From assembly GCF_021191695.1 (NCBI RefSeq), contig NZ_JAIWPT010000003.1:1-64000 (forward strand): a stretch of DNA of 64,000 bases, in the 5' to 3' direction. This document shows, piece after piece, positions 46,427 to 54,733 of this stretch. How positions within the stretch are numbered: position 1 is the stretch's first letter; every line of letters begins with the position of its first letter. Under the pieces are notes generated by a model, which was not told the origin of the DNA, did not search any database, and saw nothing but the letters and a program-made list of their open reading frames with translations. The DNA is from Proluteimonas luteida (GTDB taxonomy: Bacteria; Pseudomonadota; Gammaproteobacteria; Xanthomonadales; Xanthomonadaceae). Position numbers and translations under genes: made by a program.

Positions 46427-47203
46427 ATGAGCGAACCCCGCCTCGACAACGAGAAACGCATCGCGCTGCTGATCGACGCCGACAACGCGCCTGCCGCGAA
46501 GATCGACGTGATCCTGGCCGAGATCGCGCGCCACGGCGTGGCCAACGTCCGCCGCGCCTACGGCAACTGGAAGAGCCAGCACCTGTCGGGCTGGGAAAAG
46601 GTGCTGCACGAGTACGCGATCCGCCCGATCCAGCAGTTCGCCTACAGCACCGGCAAGAACGCGTCGGACATGGCGATGGTCATCGACGCGATGGACCTGA
46701 TGTACGCGCGCAACCTCGACGGATTCGCCATCGTCTCCAGCGACGCCGATTTCACCCCGCTGGTCATGCGCCTGCGCAACGACGGCTACAGCGTCTACGG
46801 TTTCGGCCAGGAAAAGACCCCGACGCCGTTTGTCAAGGCGTGCTCGACGTTCCTGTATCTGGAGAAACTCGGCGCGACCGACGACGGCGGCGATGCCGCG
46901 GCGGTGCGGCCGAAGACCACCGCCGAGCTGCAGGCCGATCCCGAACTGGTGCAGCTGCTGCGCAGCGCGGTGTCGTCGGCGGCCGACGATGCCGGCTGGT
47001 CGCACCTGGGCACGGTCGGCAGCCACGTGCGCAACCAGGGCTCGTTCGACGCGCGCAACTACGGCTACCGCAACCTCAGCGCGCTGATCGACGCGATCGG
47101 GTTGTTCGAGGTGCGCCGCGACGGCCAGGCCGTCGAGATCCGCGAGGCGCCGGCGGCCAGGCGCACGACGCGGCGGCGCACGCGCAGGTCGGCCACCGAC
47201 TGA
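46427..47203 (+). CDS. NYN domain ribonuclease-like protein with OST-HTH (LOTUS) domain
   Basis: A 258-aa protein. Residues 8-150 form a PIN-like NYN nuclease domain: IALLIDADNAP (first Asp pair), YSTGKNASDMAMVIDAMDLMY and AIVSSDADFTPLVMRLR carry the acidic metal site. Residues about 170-240 match the OST-HTH/LOTUS RNA-binding domain (LGTVGSHVRNQGSFDARNYGYRNL). The tail is Arg-rich. It is probably an RNA-targeted nuclease or decay factor; the biological role is unknown. AGGAG at 46418-46422 is a close Shine-Dalgarno. Confidence 0.88.
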   Translation: MSEPRLDNEKRIALLIDADNAPAAKIDVILAEIARHGVANVRRAYGNWKSQHLSGWEKVLHEYAIRPIQQFAYSTGKNASDMAMVIDAMDLMYARNLDGFAIVSSDADFTPLVMRLRNDGYSVYGFGQEKTPTPFVKACSTFLYLEKLGATDDGGDAAAVRPKTTAELQADPELVQLLRSAVSSAADDAGWSHLGTVGSHVRNQGSFDARNYGYRNLSALIDAIGLFEVRRDGQAVEIREAPAARRTTRRRTRRSATD

Positions 47204-47227
47204 CTCCATCGCCGCGGGCGCCATCGC

Positions 47228-47315
47228 CCCGTAGGAGCGGGCCCCTGGCCGCGATCGCTTTTCGCTTTTCGGCAAGCGGGCGAAGAACATCGCGGCCAGG
47301 GGCCGCTCCTACGGG
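47228..47315. terminator. Long inverted repeat between NYN gene and priA
   Basis: Arms of 27-28 bases (47228-47255 and 47289-47315) starting CCCGTAGGAGCGG and containing CCCTGGCCGCGAT pair with one bulged base over a 33-nt loop. The arm matches the widespread 'GTAGGAGCGG...GCCGCGAT' REP type of Pseudomonas and Xanthomonas. It lies between convergent genes and can act as a bidirectional terminator. Confidence 0.75.
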
Positions 47316-47342
47316 AATAGGAAATCCAATCGGCCGCGCGCG

Positions 47343-49574
47343 TCAGTACAGGTCGACTGGATCGACGTCCAGCGACCAGCGCGTCTTGCGCGCTTCGGGC
47401 AGCGCATGGATCTCCGGCAGCGCGGCGTCGAGCACGCCGTGCAGGTCGCGGCGACCGCTGGCCGACAGCAGCAGCTGCGCGCGGTACAGGCCGGCGCGGC
47501 GCGGCATCGGCGCGGCGACCGGGCCGTCGATCCACAGCGCCGGCTGCTTCGGATCGTTCGTGCGCGCCTGCACCTGCGCCGCGAGCACCCGCCGCGCCGC
47601 GTGCAGGAACGCCATCGGCGGCCCGGCATGCGGCGACTCGGCGCGCAGCAGCGCCAGCGGCGCGAACGGCGGGAACGCCGCGGCCTCGCGCTGCACCAGT
47701 TCCTCGGCGGCGAAGGCGTGGTAGCCGCCGTGGATCAGGGTCTGCAGCAGCGCGTGTTCCGGGTGGTGGGTCTGCAGCAGCACTAGGCCCGGCTTGTCGG
47801 CGCGGCCGGCACGGCCGGCGACCTGGATCAGCAGTTGCGCCAGTTTCTCGCTGGCGCGGAAGTCGGCCGAGAACAGGCCCTCGTCGACGCCGACCACGCA
47901 GACCAGCGTCAGGTTCGGCAGGTCGTGGCCCTTGGCCAGCATCTGCGTGCCGATGAGGATGCCCGGGCGGGTGCCGAGGTCGGTGAAGATGCGTTCCAGT
48001 GCGTCCTTGCCGCGGGTGCTGCCGCGGTCGATGCGCAGCACCGGCACGTCGGCGAAGCGTGCGGCCAGCAGTTCCTCGATGCGCTCGGTGCCCACGCCCT
48101 GCGGCTGCAGGCCGAGGCTGGCGCAGTCGGGGCAGGCCGGTGGCGCGCTGGCGCGGTGGCCGCAGTGGTGGCACTGCAGGCGCCGGCCACCGGCATGCAC
48201 GGTCATCGGCCGGCTGTGTTCGGGCGTGCTGCAGCGTGGGCAATGCGCGCTCCAGCCGCAGTCGTGGCACAACAGCACCGGCGCGTAGCCGCGCCGGTTG
48301 CGGAACACCAGCACCTGGCCGCCGGCATCGAGCGCGGCGCGGATCGCGGTCAGCAGTTCGGGCGACAGTCCGGCGTCGAGGGGGCGCTTGCGCACGTCGA
48401 GCACGCGCACCGCCGGCGGCTTCGCGTTGCCGGCGCGGTGCGACAGCCGCAGGTGCCGGTAGCGGCCCGCGACCGCGTTCTGCAGCGATTCCAGCGACGG
48501 CGTGGCGCTGCCCAGCAGCACCGGCACGTCGAGCGCCTTGCCGCGCACCAGGGCGAAGTCGCGCGCGTGGTAGCGGATGCCGTCCTGCTGCTTGTAGCTG
48601 CCGTCGTGTTCCTCGTCGACGACGATCAGGCCGGCGTCGGGCAGCGGCACGAACACCGCCGAGCGGGTGCCCACGACCACGCGCGCCTCGCCGCGCAGCG
48701 CCGCGGTCCACACCCGCGCGCGCTCGGTGTCGTTGAGGCCCGAGTGCAGCGCATGCACCGGCACGCCGAGGCGGGCGCGGAAGCGGGCCAGGGTCTGCGG
48801 GGTCAGGCCGATCTCCGGGACCAGCACCAGCGCCTGGCGCCCGCGCGCCAGGCAGTCGGCGATCGCCTGCAGGTAGACCTCGGTCTTGCCGCTGCCGGTC
48901 ACGCCGTCGAGCAGCAGCGCGGCGAAACCGCTGCCGGCGCGGACCGCGTCGACGGCGGCCTGCTGCTCGGCATGCAGCGGCGGCCCTGGCTGCGGCGCCG
49001 GCGCCAGTTGCGAGGCGGGGATCGCGATGCGCTCGGCCAGGCCGCGCGCGGCCAGTGCGCGCGCCGCGGCGCGCCAGCCGTCCAGCAGCGGATCGAGGCC
49101 GGCCTCGTCGCGTGCTGCGGCCTGCAGCAGTTCCGCCAGGCGGCGCGGTCGGCCACCGGCCTTCAGGCCGGGCAGCGCGGTCGCGCCGGCCTCGGTCAGC
49201 CGCCATGCCCAGGTGTGGGTGTCGGGCAGCGGCTCGCCGCGGCGCAGCGCCGCCGGCAGCGCGGTCGCCAGCACCTCGCCGAGCGCCGCGTGGGTATAGC
49301 GGGCCAGCCAGTGCAGCGAATCGAGCAGTTCGCCACCCAGCAGCGGAGCGTCGTCCAGCCACACCAGGGCCTCGCGCAGCGCCGGCGCCCCGGCGTCCGC
49401 CGGCCCGACCGCCGCCACCACCCCGACCAGCTCGCGTGGGCCGAACGGCACGCGCATGCGCCGGCCCACGTCGGCATCGGTGGCCGGCGGGCCGCCCGCG
49501 GGCACGCGATAGTCGAACAGCCGTGGCAACGGCAGCGGCAGGGCGACGCGGAGGACGGCATCTGGGGTGGGCAC
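47343..49574 (-). CDS. priA: Primosomal protein N' (replication restart helicase PriA)
   Basis: A 743-aa PriA. The N-terminal 3'-end-binding domain is present (LRVALPLPLPRLFDYRVP). Helicase motifs are GVTGSGKTEVYLQ (Walker A), DEEHDGSYKQQDG (Walker B and the aromatic-rich loop), LGSATPSLES and GRAGRADKPG. Two zinc sites are present as CHDCGWSAHCPRC, CHHCG and CPDC, eight cysteines. It reloads the replisome at stalled forks. The start is GTG 49574. The upstream region carries DnaA boxes. Confidence 0.97.
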   Translation of the reverse strand: MPTPDAVLRVALPLPLPRLFDYRVPAGGPPATDADVGRRMRVPFGPRELVGVVAAVGPADAGAPALREALVWLDDAPLLGGELLDSLHWLARYTHAALGEVLATALPAALRRGEPLPDTHTWAWRLTEAGATALPGLKAGGRPRRLAELLQAAARDEAGLDPLLDGWRAAARALAARGLAERIAIPASQLAPAPQPGPPLHAEQQAAVDAVRAGSGFAALLLDGVTGSGKTEVYLQAIADCLARGRQALVLVPEIGLTPQTLARFRARLGVPVHALHSGLNDTERARVWTAALRGEARVVVGTRSAVFVPLPDAGLIVVDEEHDGSYKQQDGIRYHARDFALVRGKALDVPVLLGSATPSLESLQNAVAGRYRHLRLSHRAGNAKPPAVRVLDVRKRPLDAGLSPELLTAIRAALDAGGQVLVFRNRRGYAPVLLCHDCGWSAHCPRCSTPEHSRPMTVHAGGRRLQCHHCGHRASAPPACPDCASLGLQPQGVGTERIEELLAARFADVPVLRIDRGSTRGKDALERIFTDLGTRPGILIGTQMLAKGHDLPNLTLVCVVGVDEGLFSADFRASEKLAQLLIQVAGRAGRADKPGLVLLQTHHPEHALLQTLIHGGYHAFAAEELVQREAAAFPPFAPLALLRAESPHAGPPMAFLHAARRVLAAQVQARTNDPKQPALWIDGPVAAPMPRRAGLYRAQLLLSASGRRDLHGVLDAALPEIHALPEARKTRWSLDVDPVDLY

Positions 49575-50051
49575 CGGGGAAGTCTAGGGCCTGTCGTCCA
49601 TTGCCGGAGGGGGCTGGCAGGCGCGGCCGCTGCCGGCCCGGCTGGGGCCGCCGCAGAGGGGGAGTTGCGCGCGGAAGCTGTCCCCGGTTGCACGTATCGG
49701 CTGCAAGTGGCCGATGCGAAAGGGATTTTGGTTTATCCACACGATCTGTGGATAAGCCTGTGCATGAATCCATGCGCGGCGATCAATGTCGGCCACTTCG
49801 GGCCGGTGGCGGCACTTTGGACAAAAAAGTGCCAAATGATGTTTCCCTTTAAATATCAATAACTTGTCCGTGAAACATCATTGTCATGTGGCCGCGGGCT
49901 CGGTTCAGCTTTAGGGAAATGACAGGGTTGTGAACCCTGTGCACAACATTTCCCCGGGAAAACAGCTGTGGAACGCCATCTGTGACCGCTGTCAAGGCTT
50001 GGGCGCGGCAGTGGGGCGGCTATGATGCGTCCCGTCCTCCCGCCGTTTCCG
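49575..50051. promoter_or_regulatory. priA upstream region with DnaA boxes and nested palindromes
   Basis: No gene is supportable in these 477 bp. Two perfect DnaA boxes face each other: TTATCCACA at 49733-49741 and its complement at 49747-49755. Next come a hairpin GGCACTTT/AAAGTGCC (49811-49833), an 11-bp inverted repeat AATGATGTTTC (49835-49845) and its complement (49872-49882) around AT-rich DNA, and a nested palindrome whose outer arms GGGAAATG and CATTTCCC (49914-49954) enclose ACAGGGTT/AACCCTGT (49922-49940). A one-mismatch DnaA box overlaps it at 49938-49946. At the right end TTGGGC (49999) and TATGAT (50021-50026), 16 bp apart, make a likely promoter for the next gene. Confidence 0.65.
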
Positions 50052-51068
50052 ATGACCACACCCCATCCCCCGTCTGCTCCGGGCCCGTCGTCCGCCGCGT
50101 CCGCGTTCCTGCGCGGGGTGGAGCGGCGCGCCGCGCTGTTCGCCCAGTGGCAGTGCGGCGATATCGAGACCGGCGACGCCGCGCTGGCCAACGCGATGGC
50201 CGATTTCGCCGGCATCGCGCCGCGGACCGCCTTCTCCGAATGGCCGCGCAGGTTCTGGTCGTTGCTGCTCGCGGCCCCGCTGCTGCGGGCCCCGGCGCCG
50301 CTGGCGCATGGCGACGACGGCCTGGCTGCACTGGAAGGGTTGTCCGGAGGCCCGCGGGTCACCCTGCTGCTGCGGCTGGTCGCCGGCCTGAGCGAACACG
50401 ACGCCGCGACCGTGCTTGGCGTGTCGCGTGCGACCTATCGGCTGGGCCTGCGCCGCGCGCTGCCGCACCAGGCCGACGGCGCCCCGGACGCGCAGGCCTG
50501 GCGCGCGCTGGCGGACAGCGTGCAGCAGGCGGTCCGCGAACTGCCCGCCGATCGCCTGGCGCGGCTGGCGGCGATGCGCGAGGCGGCGATGCAGGGCACG
50601 GTGCCCGCGCTGCGCCGCTTCCCGGTGGCCCGGCCGCAGGCGGCAACGCCCGGCGCCTCGACCTCCGACGTCGCGCCGCCGGTGGCGTCGCCGCCGCCGC
50701 GTCCGCGCTGGCTGTGGCCGGCGCTGGGCGCGGTGGTGCTGGCCACCGGCGCCGCGCTGGCCGCGACATGGTGGACGTCGGGGCCGGGCGGGGATGCCGG
50801 CGATGCGGGGATCCGTGTCGAAGCCCTGGGCGCTCCCGCCGATCCGCAGGCGCGCTACGACGCCGACATCGCCCTGCTGACCGAGCGCGACTTCGAACTG
50901 CTGCTCGAGAGCCGCGCAGCCGACGACGCGGCGTGGCGCGAGGACCCCGCGTTCCACGCCTGGCTTGCAGTCCATCTCGATGTCCCCGTCGTCGCCGATC
51001 CGGTCGACGACGGCGACGTGCCCACCCGCGTGGACGATGCCCTGGAGACCAGCGATGCGGAGATCTGA
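50052..51068 (+). CDS. Membrane-anchored sigma-70 region 4-like protein
   Basis: A 338-aa protein. Residues about 95-145 read like sigma region 4 (LEGLSGGPRVTLLLRLVAGL, then SEHDAATVLGVSRATYRLGL), a helix-turn-helix. An N-terminal segment of helices replaces a clear region 2. Around residue 225 there is one transmembrane helix (WLWPALGAVVLATGAALAAT), then a periplasmic tail of about 95 residues. Function unknown. The start at 50052 was chosen because the -10 TATGAT overlaps the earlier ATG at 50022. It overlaps the next gene, coding for a DUF3106 protein. Confidence 0.7.
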   Translation: MTTPHPPSAPGPSSAASAFLRGVERRAALFAQWQCGDIETGDAALANAMADFAGIAPRTAFSEWPRRFWSLLLAAPLLRAPAPLAHGDDGLAALEGLSGGPRVTLLLRLVAGLSEHDAATVLGVSRATYRLGLRRALPHQADGAPDAQAWRALADSVQQAVRELPADRLARLAAMREAAMQGTVPALRRFPVARPQAATPGASTSDVAPPVASPPPRPRWLWPALGAVVLATGAALAATWWTSGPGGDAGDAGIRVEALGAPADPQARYDADIALLTERDFELLLESRAADDAAWREDPAFHAWLAVHLDVPVVADPVDDGDVPTRVDDALETSDAEI

Positions 51069-51711
51069 GCGCCGCATGCGCGGAGGGCGCTCCGGCACGC
51101 GCCTGCTGCTGGCCGCGGTGCTGGCCTGCAGCTGCGCCGGCGCGCTGGCGCTGCCGGCGACGATCCCGGGCTGGGAACACCTGCCGGCCGCCGAGCGCGA
51201 GCGGCTGACCGCCCGCGCAGCGCGTCTGGCGGCGATGACCCCGGCGCAGCGGCAGGCGTTCGCAGCACGTGTCGCCGAATGGCATGCGCTGCCCGCGGCG
51301 ACGCGCGCGCAACAGCGCGAGGCCTGGGAAGCGCTGCAGGCGCTGCCGCATGCCGAGCGCATGCGCCTGCAGGCCGCCGCCGAGCGCTATGCGGCCTTGC
51401 CGGAGGCGGAGCGCAAGGCGCTGCGCGCGCGTTTCGACAGCCTCGACCAGGGCATGCAGCGCGGCTGGCTGCTCGGGCCGACGCTCGGTGCGGCGTGGCC
51501 GGGCCTGCACCCGCTGTTCGCCGCGATGCCGAACGCGCAGCATGCGCCGGCGATGCTCGCGCTGCGGGCGATGTCGGCGCAGGCCGTGGCCGACCTCGCC
51601 GTGCTGGCCCAGCGCACGCCACCGCAGGACCGCGACGCGCTGCGCACGCGGTGGCTGGCGGTGCCGGCGGCCGAGCGCGATGCCTGGCTGCGGGCGCAGG
51701 TCGATCCCTGA
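51055..51711 (+). CDS. DUF3106-like exported protein
   Basis: A 218-aa protein with a signal peptide (LLLAAVLACSCAGALAL). The mature part is built of repeated short 'LPA.eRe.L..R...w..L(P/T)' units (HLPAAERERLTARAARLAAM, ALPHAERMRLQAAAERYAAL), the pattern of DUF3106. It overlaps the sigma-4-like gene by 14 bp, and the two are probably functional partners. ATG 51055 has GGAGA 7-8 bp upstream; ATG 51076 is an alternative. Confidence 0.78.
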   Translation: MRRSERRMRGGRSGTRLLLAAVLACSCAGALALPATIPGWEHLPAAERERLTARAARLAAMTPAQRQAFAARVAEWHALPAATRAQQREAWEALQALPHAERMRLQAAAERYAALPEAERKALRARFDSLDQGMQRGWLLGPTLGAAWPGLHPLFAAMPNAQHAPAMLALRAMSAQAVADLAVLAQRTPPQDRDALRTRWLAVPAAERDAWLRAQVDP

Positions 51712-51792
51712 AGGCGGGTCCGGAAACGGCGCGCCCGCGATCCCGCAGGGCACATGCCCGCGACGCGGCGTCCTTGCCGTGGGCTGTGGCGG

Positions 51793-52935
51793 CTACAGGG
51801 CGTACAGCGCGTAGAAGGCGGTCGGGCCGGCCACGCTGAGGAACAGCACGAGGTAGAAGTTGCCGATCACCGCGAACTTCAGCAGCGTCATCGGCCACGA
51901 CTGGCCGTAGACCCGCTTCTGCATCAGCAGCAGATACACCGGCATCGCCACCAGCAGCAGCGACTGCAGCCATCCGAGCGCATGCGCGGCCCAGGCCACG
52001 CGCGGCGCGAGCCAGCCGCCCGCCAGCGCGCAGCAGAACACCAGCAGCAGGCCGAGCATCAGCGCCGCATGGCTGTAGAGGGCGATGACGACGTGCTCCA
52101 GGTACAGCCGTCGCTGGAACACGTAGAACAGCTTGAGCAGCACAGCGAACAGCGGCACCAGGATGAACAGCGTCGTCGGCGCGGCGCCGAGCAGGGCGCG
52201 GACCACGACTTCGGGATTGTCGCGCCCGCGCAGGACGTTGGATTCGACGCGTTCGCCGAGCGGTCCGCCGATCGTCGGCGGTTCTTTCGCGCGCACGGCC
52301 GGTGTGGGGTCCGTTCCGGTCGGGGATTGCGTGGGTGCGCCGGCGGCGCGCCCGGCTTCGGGCTGCGGATCGGCGCCAAGGTCGGCGCCGGGCGCCAGCG
52401 CATCGATCCGCGCCTGCGCCTGTTGCCGCACCAGCGTTTCGGCCTCTTCGAGTTGCGGGCGTACGCCGGGAATCGCGCCGGCGACGCGCCGGGTCTCGTC
52501 GAGGTCGGCCAGCACCTCGTCGCGGACGGCCGCCACCTCGGCGGCGGTCAACGCCTGTTCGATGCGCTGTTGCGTGTCCGGGTCGATGCTGTTCGCCGCC
52601 AGGTCGACCAGGCTGTCGTCGACCAGGAACCTGGCGACGAAGAACGTCAACACGGTCAGGATCACGAACAGCCGCATCGGCGCGACGTAGCGCACGCGGT
52701 GGCCGGCGAGATAGCGGTTGGCGATACGGCCGGGCACGAACAGGTCGCGCACGGTGCGGAAGATGCGCCCGTCGAGGTGCCAGAACGATTCGAAGACCTC
52801 CTCGACCGCATGGCCGACGTGGCGTACCGGGCTGTGCGTCGACTGGCCGCAGTGGTAGCAGAACTCGCCCTGCAGCGGCGTGGCGCAGTTCTCGCAGGTC
52901 GCCGGCGCGGCGTCGGTGGCGGAGGCGTGGGACAT
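51793..52935 (-). CDS. DUF3667 family membrane protein
   Basis: A 380-aa protein. An N-terminal zinc-ribbon-like CENCATPLQGEFCYHCGQ is followed by FRTVRDLFVPGRIANRYLAGHR and several transmembrane helices (LFVILTVLTFFVARFL, FILVPLFAVLLKLFYVFQ, and four C-terminal helices), the layout of DUF3667. A charged, low-complexity linker of about 110 residues (residues 125-235) separates the halves. Function unknown. ATG 52935. Confidence 0.85.
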   Translation of the reverse strand: MSHASATDAAPATCENCATPLQGEFCYHCGQSTHSPVRHVGHAVEEVFESFWHLDGRIFRTVRDLFVPGRIANRYLAGHRVRYVAPMRLFVILTVLTFFVARFLVDDSLVDLAANSIDPDTQQRIEQALTAAEVAAVRDEVLADLDETRRVAGAIPGVRPQLEEAETLVRQQAQARIDALAPGADLGADPQPEAGRAAGAPTQSPTGTDPTPAVRAKEPPTIGGPLGERVESNVLRGRDNPEVVVRALLGAAPTTLFILVPLFAVLLKLFYVFQRRLYLEHVVIALYSHAALMLGLLLVFCCALAGGWLAPRVAWAAHALGWLQSLLLVAMPVYLLLMQKRVYGQSWPMTLLKFAVIGNFYLVLFLSVAGPTAFYALYAL

Positions 52936-53110
52936 GCGGCGGTGGTTCCTGTGGCGGCTGGAGGCGGGATGCAGGCGGCGCGGAATCGCTGCCGACGCCA
53001 CGCATGTCCCCGTTGCGGGCGATCGCGCCTAAAATACCGGCCCTGCGCGCCCCGGCGCCAGCGCACGCACCGGTCCGTACGCGCTGCCGTAGTCGCCTGA
53101 TCCGTTTCCC

Positions 53111-54502
53111 ATGGCCTCCGCCCCCGCATCCCCGCGCTTCGCCGCCGAAGTGCGCAAGACCGCCGTGCTGGCCGGACCGCTGGTGCTCGGGCACCTGGCG
53201 ACCGGCCTGCTCGGGTTCGTCGACAGCGTCATCGCCGGTCACCACGGCACCAACACGCTGGCCGCGGTCGCGGTGGGCACGGCGATCTTCTGGCTGCCGA
53301 TGATGGTGCCGATGGGCACGCTGATGGCGCTGCCGCCGTCGGTGTCGCAGCTCGACGGCAGCGGCCGCCAGGCCGAGATCGGCCCGCTGTTCCGGCAGGC
53401 GCTGTGGCTGGCCGCGGCGCTGGGTCTGCTGCTGTTCGCGATGCTGACCCTGCTGGTCGGTGTGCTCGGGCCGATGGGCATCGCGCCGGAGATCGTGCCC
53501 GGTGCGAGCGCGTTCCTGCACGGCATCCGCTGGGGCGTACCGGCGCTGACGCTGTATTTCTGCATGCGCTATCTCAGCGACGGCGTGCACTGGACGCTGC
53601 CGACGATGCTGTTCGGCTTCGGCGGCCTGGCGCTGCTGGTGCCGCTGGGCTATGCGCTGGCCTTCGGCTGGGGGCCGTTCGCCGAGCGTGGCGCCGGCGG
53701 TCTGGGCCTGGCCTCGGCGACGATGATGTGGGCGCAGGCGATCGGCTTCGCGGTCTATCTGGCGGTTTCGAAGCGGTTCGCGCCGTTCGCGCTGTTCGCC
53801 CGCCTCGACCTGCCGCAGTGGCCGCCGATCCGCTCGCTGCTGCGCACCGGCCTGCCGATCGGGGTCACGGTGACGATGGAGAGCAGCCTGTTCGTCGTCA
53901 CCGCGCTGTTGATCGGTCGGCTGGGCGAGGTGGAGGTCGCCGCGCACCAGATCGCGATCAACGTCGCCGCGCTGTGCTTCATGATCCCGTTCGGACTGGC
54001 CGAGGCGACCACGGTGCGCGTCGGCCATGCGCTGGGCAGGGGCCTGGGCGCGGCGGGCGTGCGCCGCGCCGGATTCGCCGGGCTGGCGCTGGTGCTGGGC
54101 ACGCAGACGCTGTCGGGCATCGCGCTGCTGCTGGGCCACGACCACGTCGCCGGCCTCTATACCGGCGACGCCGCGGTCGCGGCGCTGGCCGGGACGCTGC
54201 TGCTGTACGCGGCGGCGTTCCAGTTCCCCGACGGCATCCAGGTGCTGTCGGCCGGCGCGCTGCGCGGGCTCAGGGACACGCGCGTGCCGATGTATCTGGC
54301 CGCGGTCGCCTACTGGGGCGTCGGCATGTCGCTGGGGGCCTGGCTGGGCCTGGGACTGGGCTGGGGACCGGAGGGCATGTGGATCGGCCTGATCGCCGGC
54401 CTCGCGGTGGCGGCCACGCTGCTGGGTGCGCGCTTCCTGCGCAGCAGCCGCCGGGTCGACGCGGACACGCCGCCGGCGGTGGCCGGCCCGGTCGCGGGCT
54501 GA
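53111..54502 (+). CDS. MATE family multidrug efflux transporter
   Basis: A 463-aa protein with twelve hydrophobic segments in two bundles. The N-terminal LAGPLVLGHLATGLLGFVDS and the second-bundle start LLRTGLPIGVTVTMESSLFV are NorM-type features. It would exchange cationic drugs for Na+ or H+ across the inner membrane. ATG 53111. TAAAAT (53030-53035) is a possible -10 element. Confidence 0.92.
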   Translation: MASAPASPRFAAEVRKTAVLAGPLVLGHLATGLLGFVDSVIAGHHGTNTLAAVAVGTAIFWLPMMVPMGTLMALPPSVSQLDGSGRQAEIGPLFRQALWLAAALGLLLFAMLTLLVGVLGPMGIAPEIVPGASAFLHGIRWGVPALTLYFCMRYLSDGVHWTLPTMLFGFGGLALLVPLGYALAFGWGPFAERGAGGLGLASATMMWAQAIGFAVYLAVSKRFAPFALFARLDLPQWPPIRSLLRTGLPIGVTVTMESSLFVVTALLIGRLGEVEVAAHQIAINVAALCFMIPFGLAEATTVRVGHALGRGLGAAGVRRAGFAGLALVLGTQTLSGIALLLGHDHVAGLYTGDAAVAALAGTLLLYAAAFQFPDGIQVLSAGALRGLRDTRVPMYLAAVAYWGVGMSLGAWLGLGLGWGPEGMWIGLIAGLAVAATLLGARFLRSSRRVDADTPPAVAGPVAG

Positions 54503-54640
54503 AGGCACAGGGGGCGCGGTCGCGGGCGGCCCCCGGCGGCATGGTGACTTCAGGCGCATGCATTCGTCGTCCGGGCCCGGTACGCTGCCGGGGTGGGATG
54601 GATCGAGGGGCCGGGGGCCGGCGCCGCAACGCCGACCGCA

Positions 54641-54715
54641 GCCGCACGCTCCTGAGCAGCACGCTTCCGGGCAGCACGCCCTGAAGCAGCACGCTCTCGA
54701 GCAGCACGTCATTCA
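54641..54715 (+). repeat. Five 15-bp tandem repeats upstream of sppA
   Basis: Units start at 54641, 54656, 54671, 54686 and 54701. Each begins with GCAGCACG (the first with GCCGCACG) and ends with a variable heptamer. They end 18 bp before the sppA start, so they lie in its promoter or leader. The remainder of 54503-54733 shows no gene. Confidence 0.8.
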
Positions 54716-54733
54716 ATGGAGTCGCATCAACGC

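Noticed and set aside
49720..49990. Chromosomal replication origin (oriC)
   Set aside because: DnaA boxes and palindromes are present, but dnaA, dnaN, rpmH and gidA are absent and only two boxes are perfect. Kept as a regulatory candidate, not as an origin.
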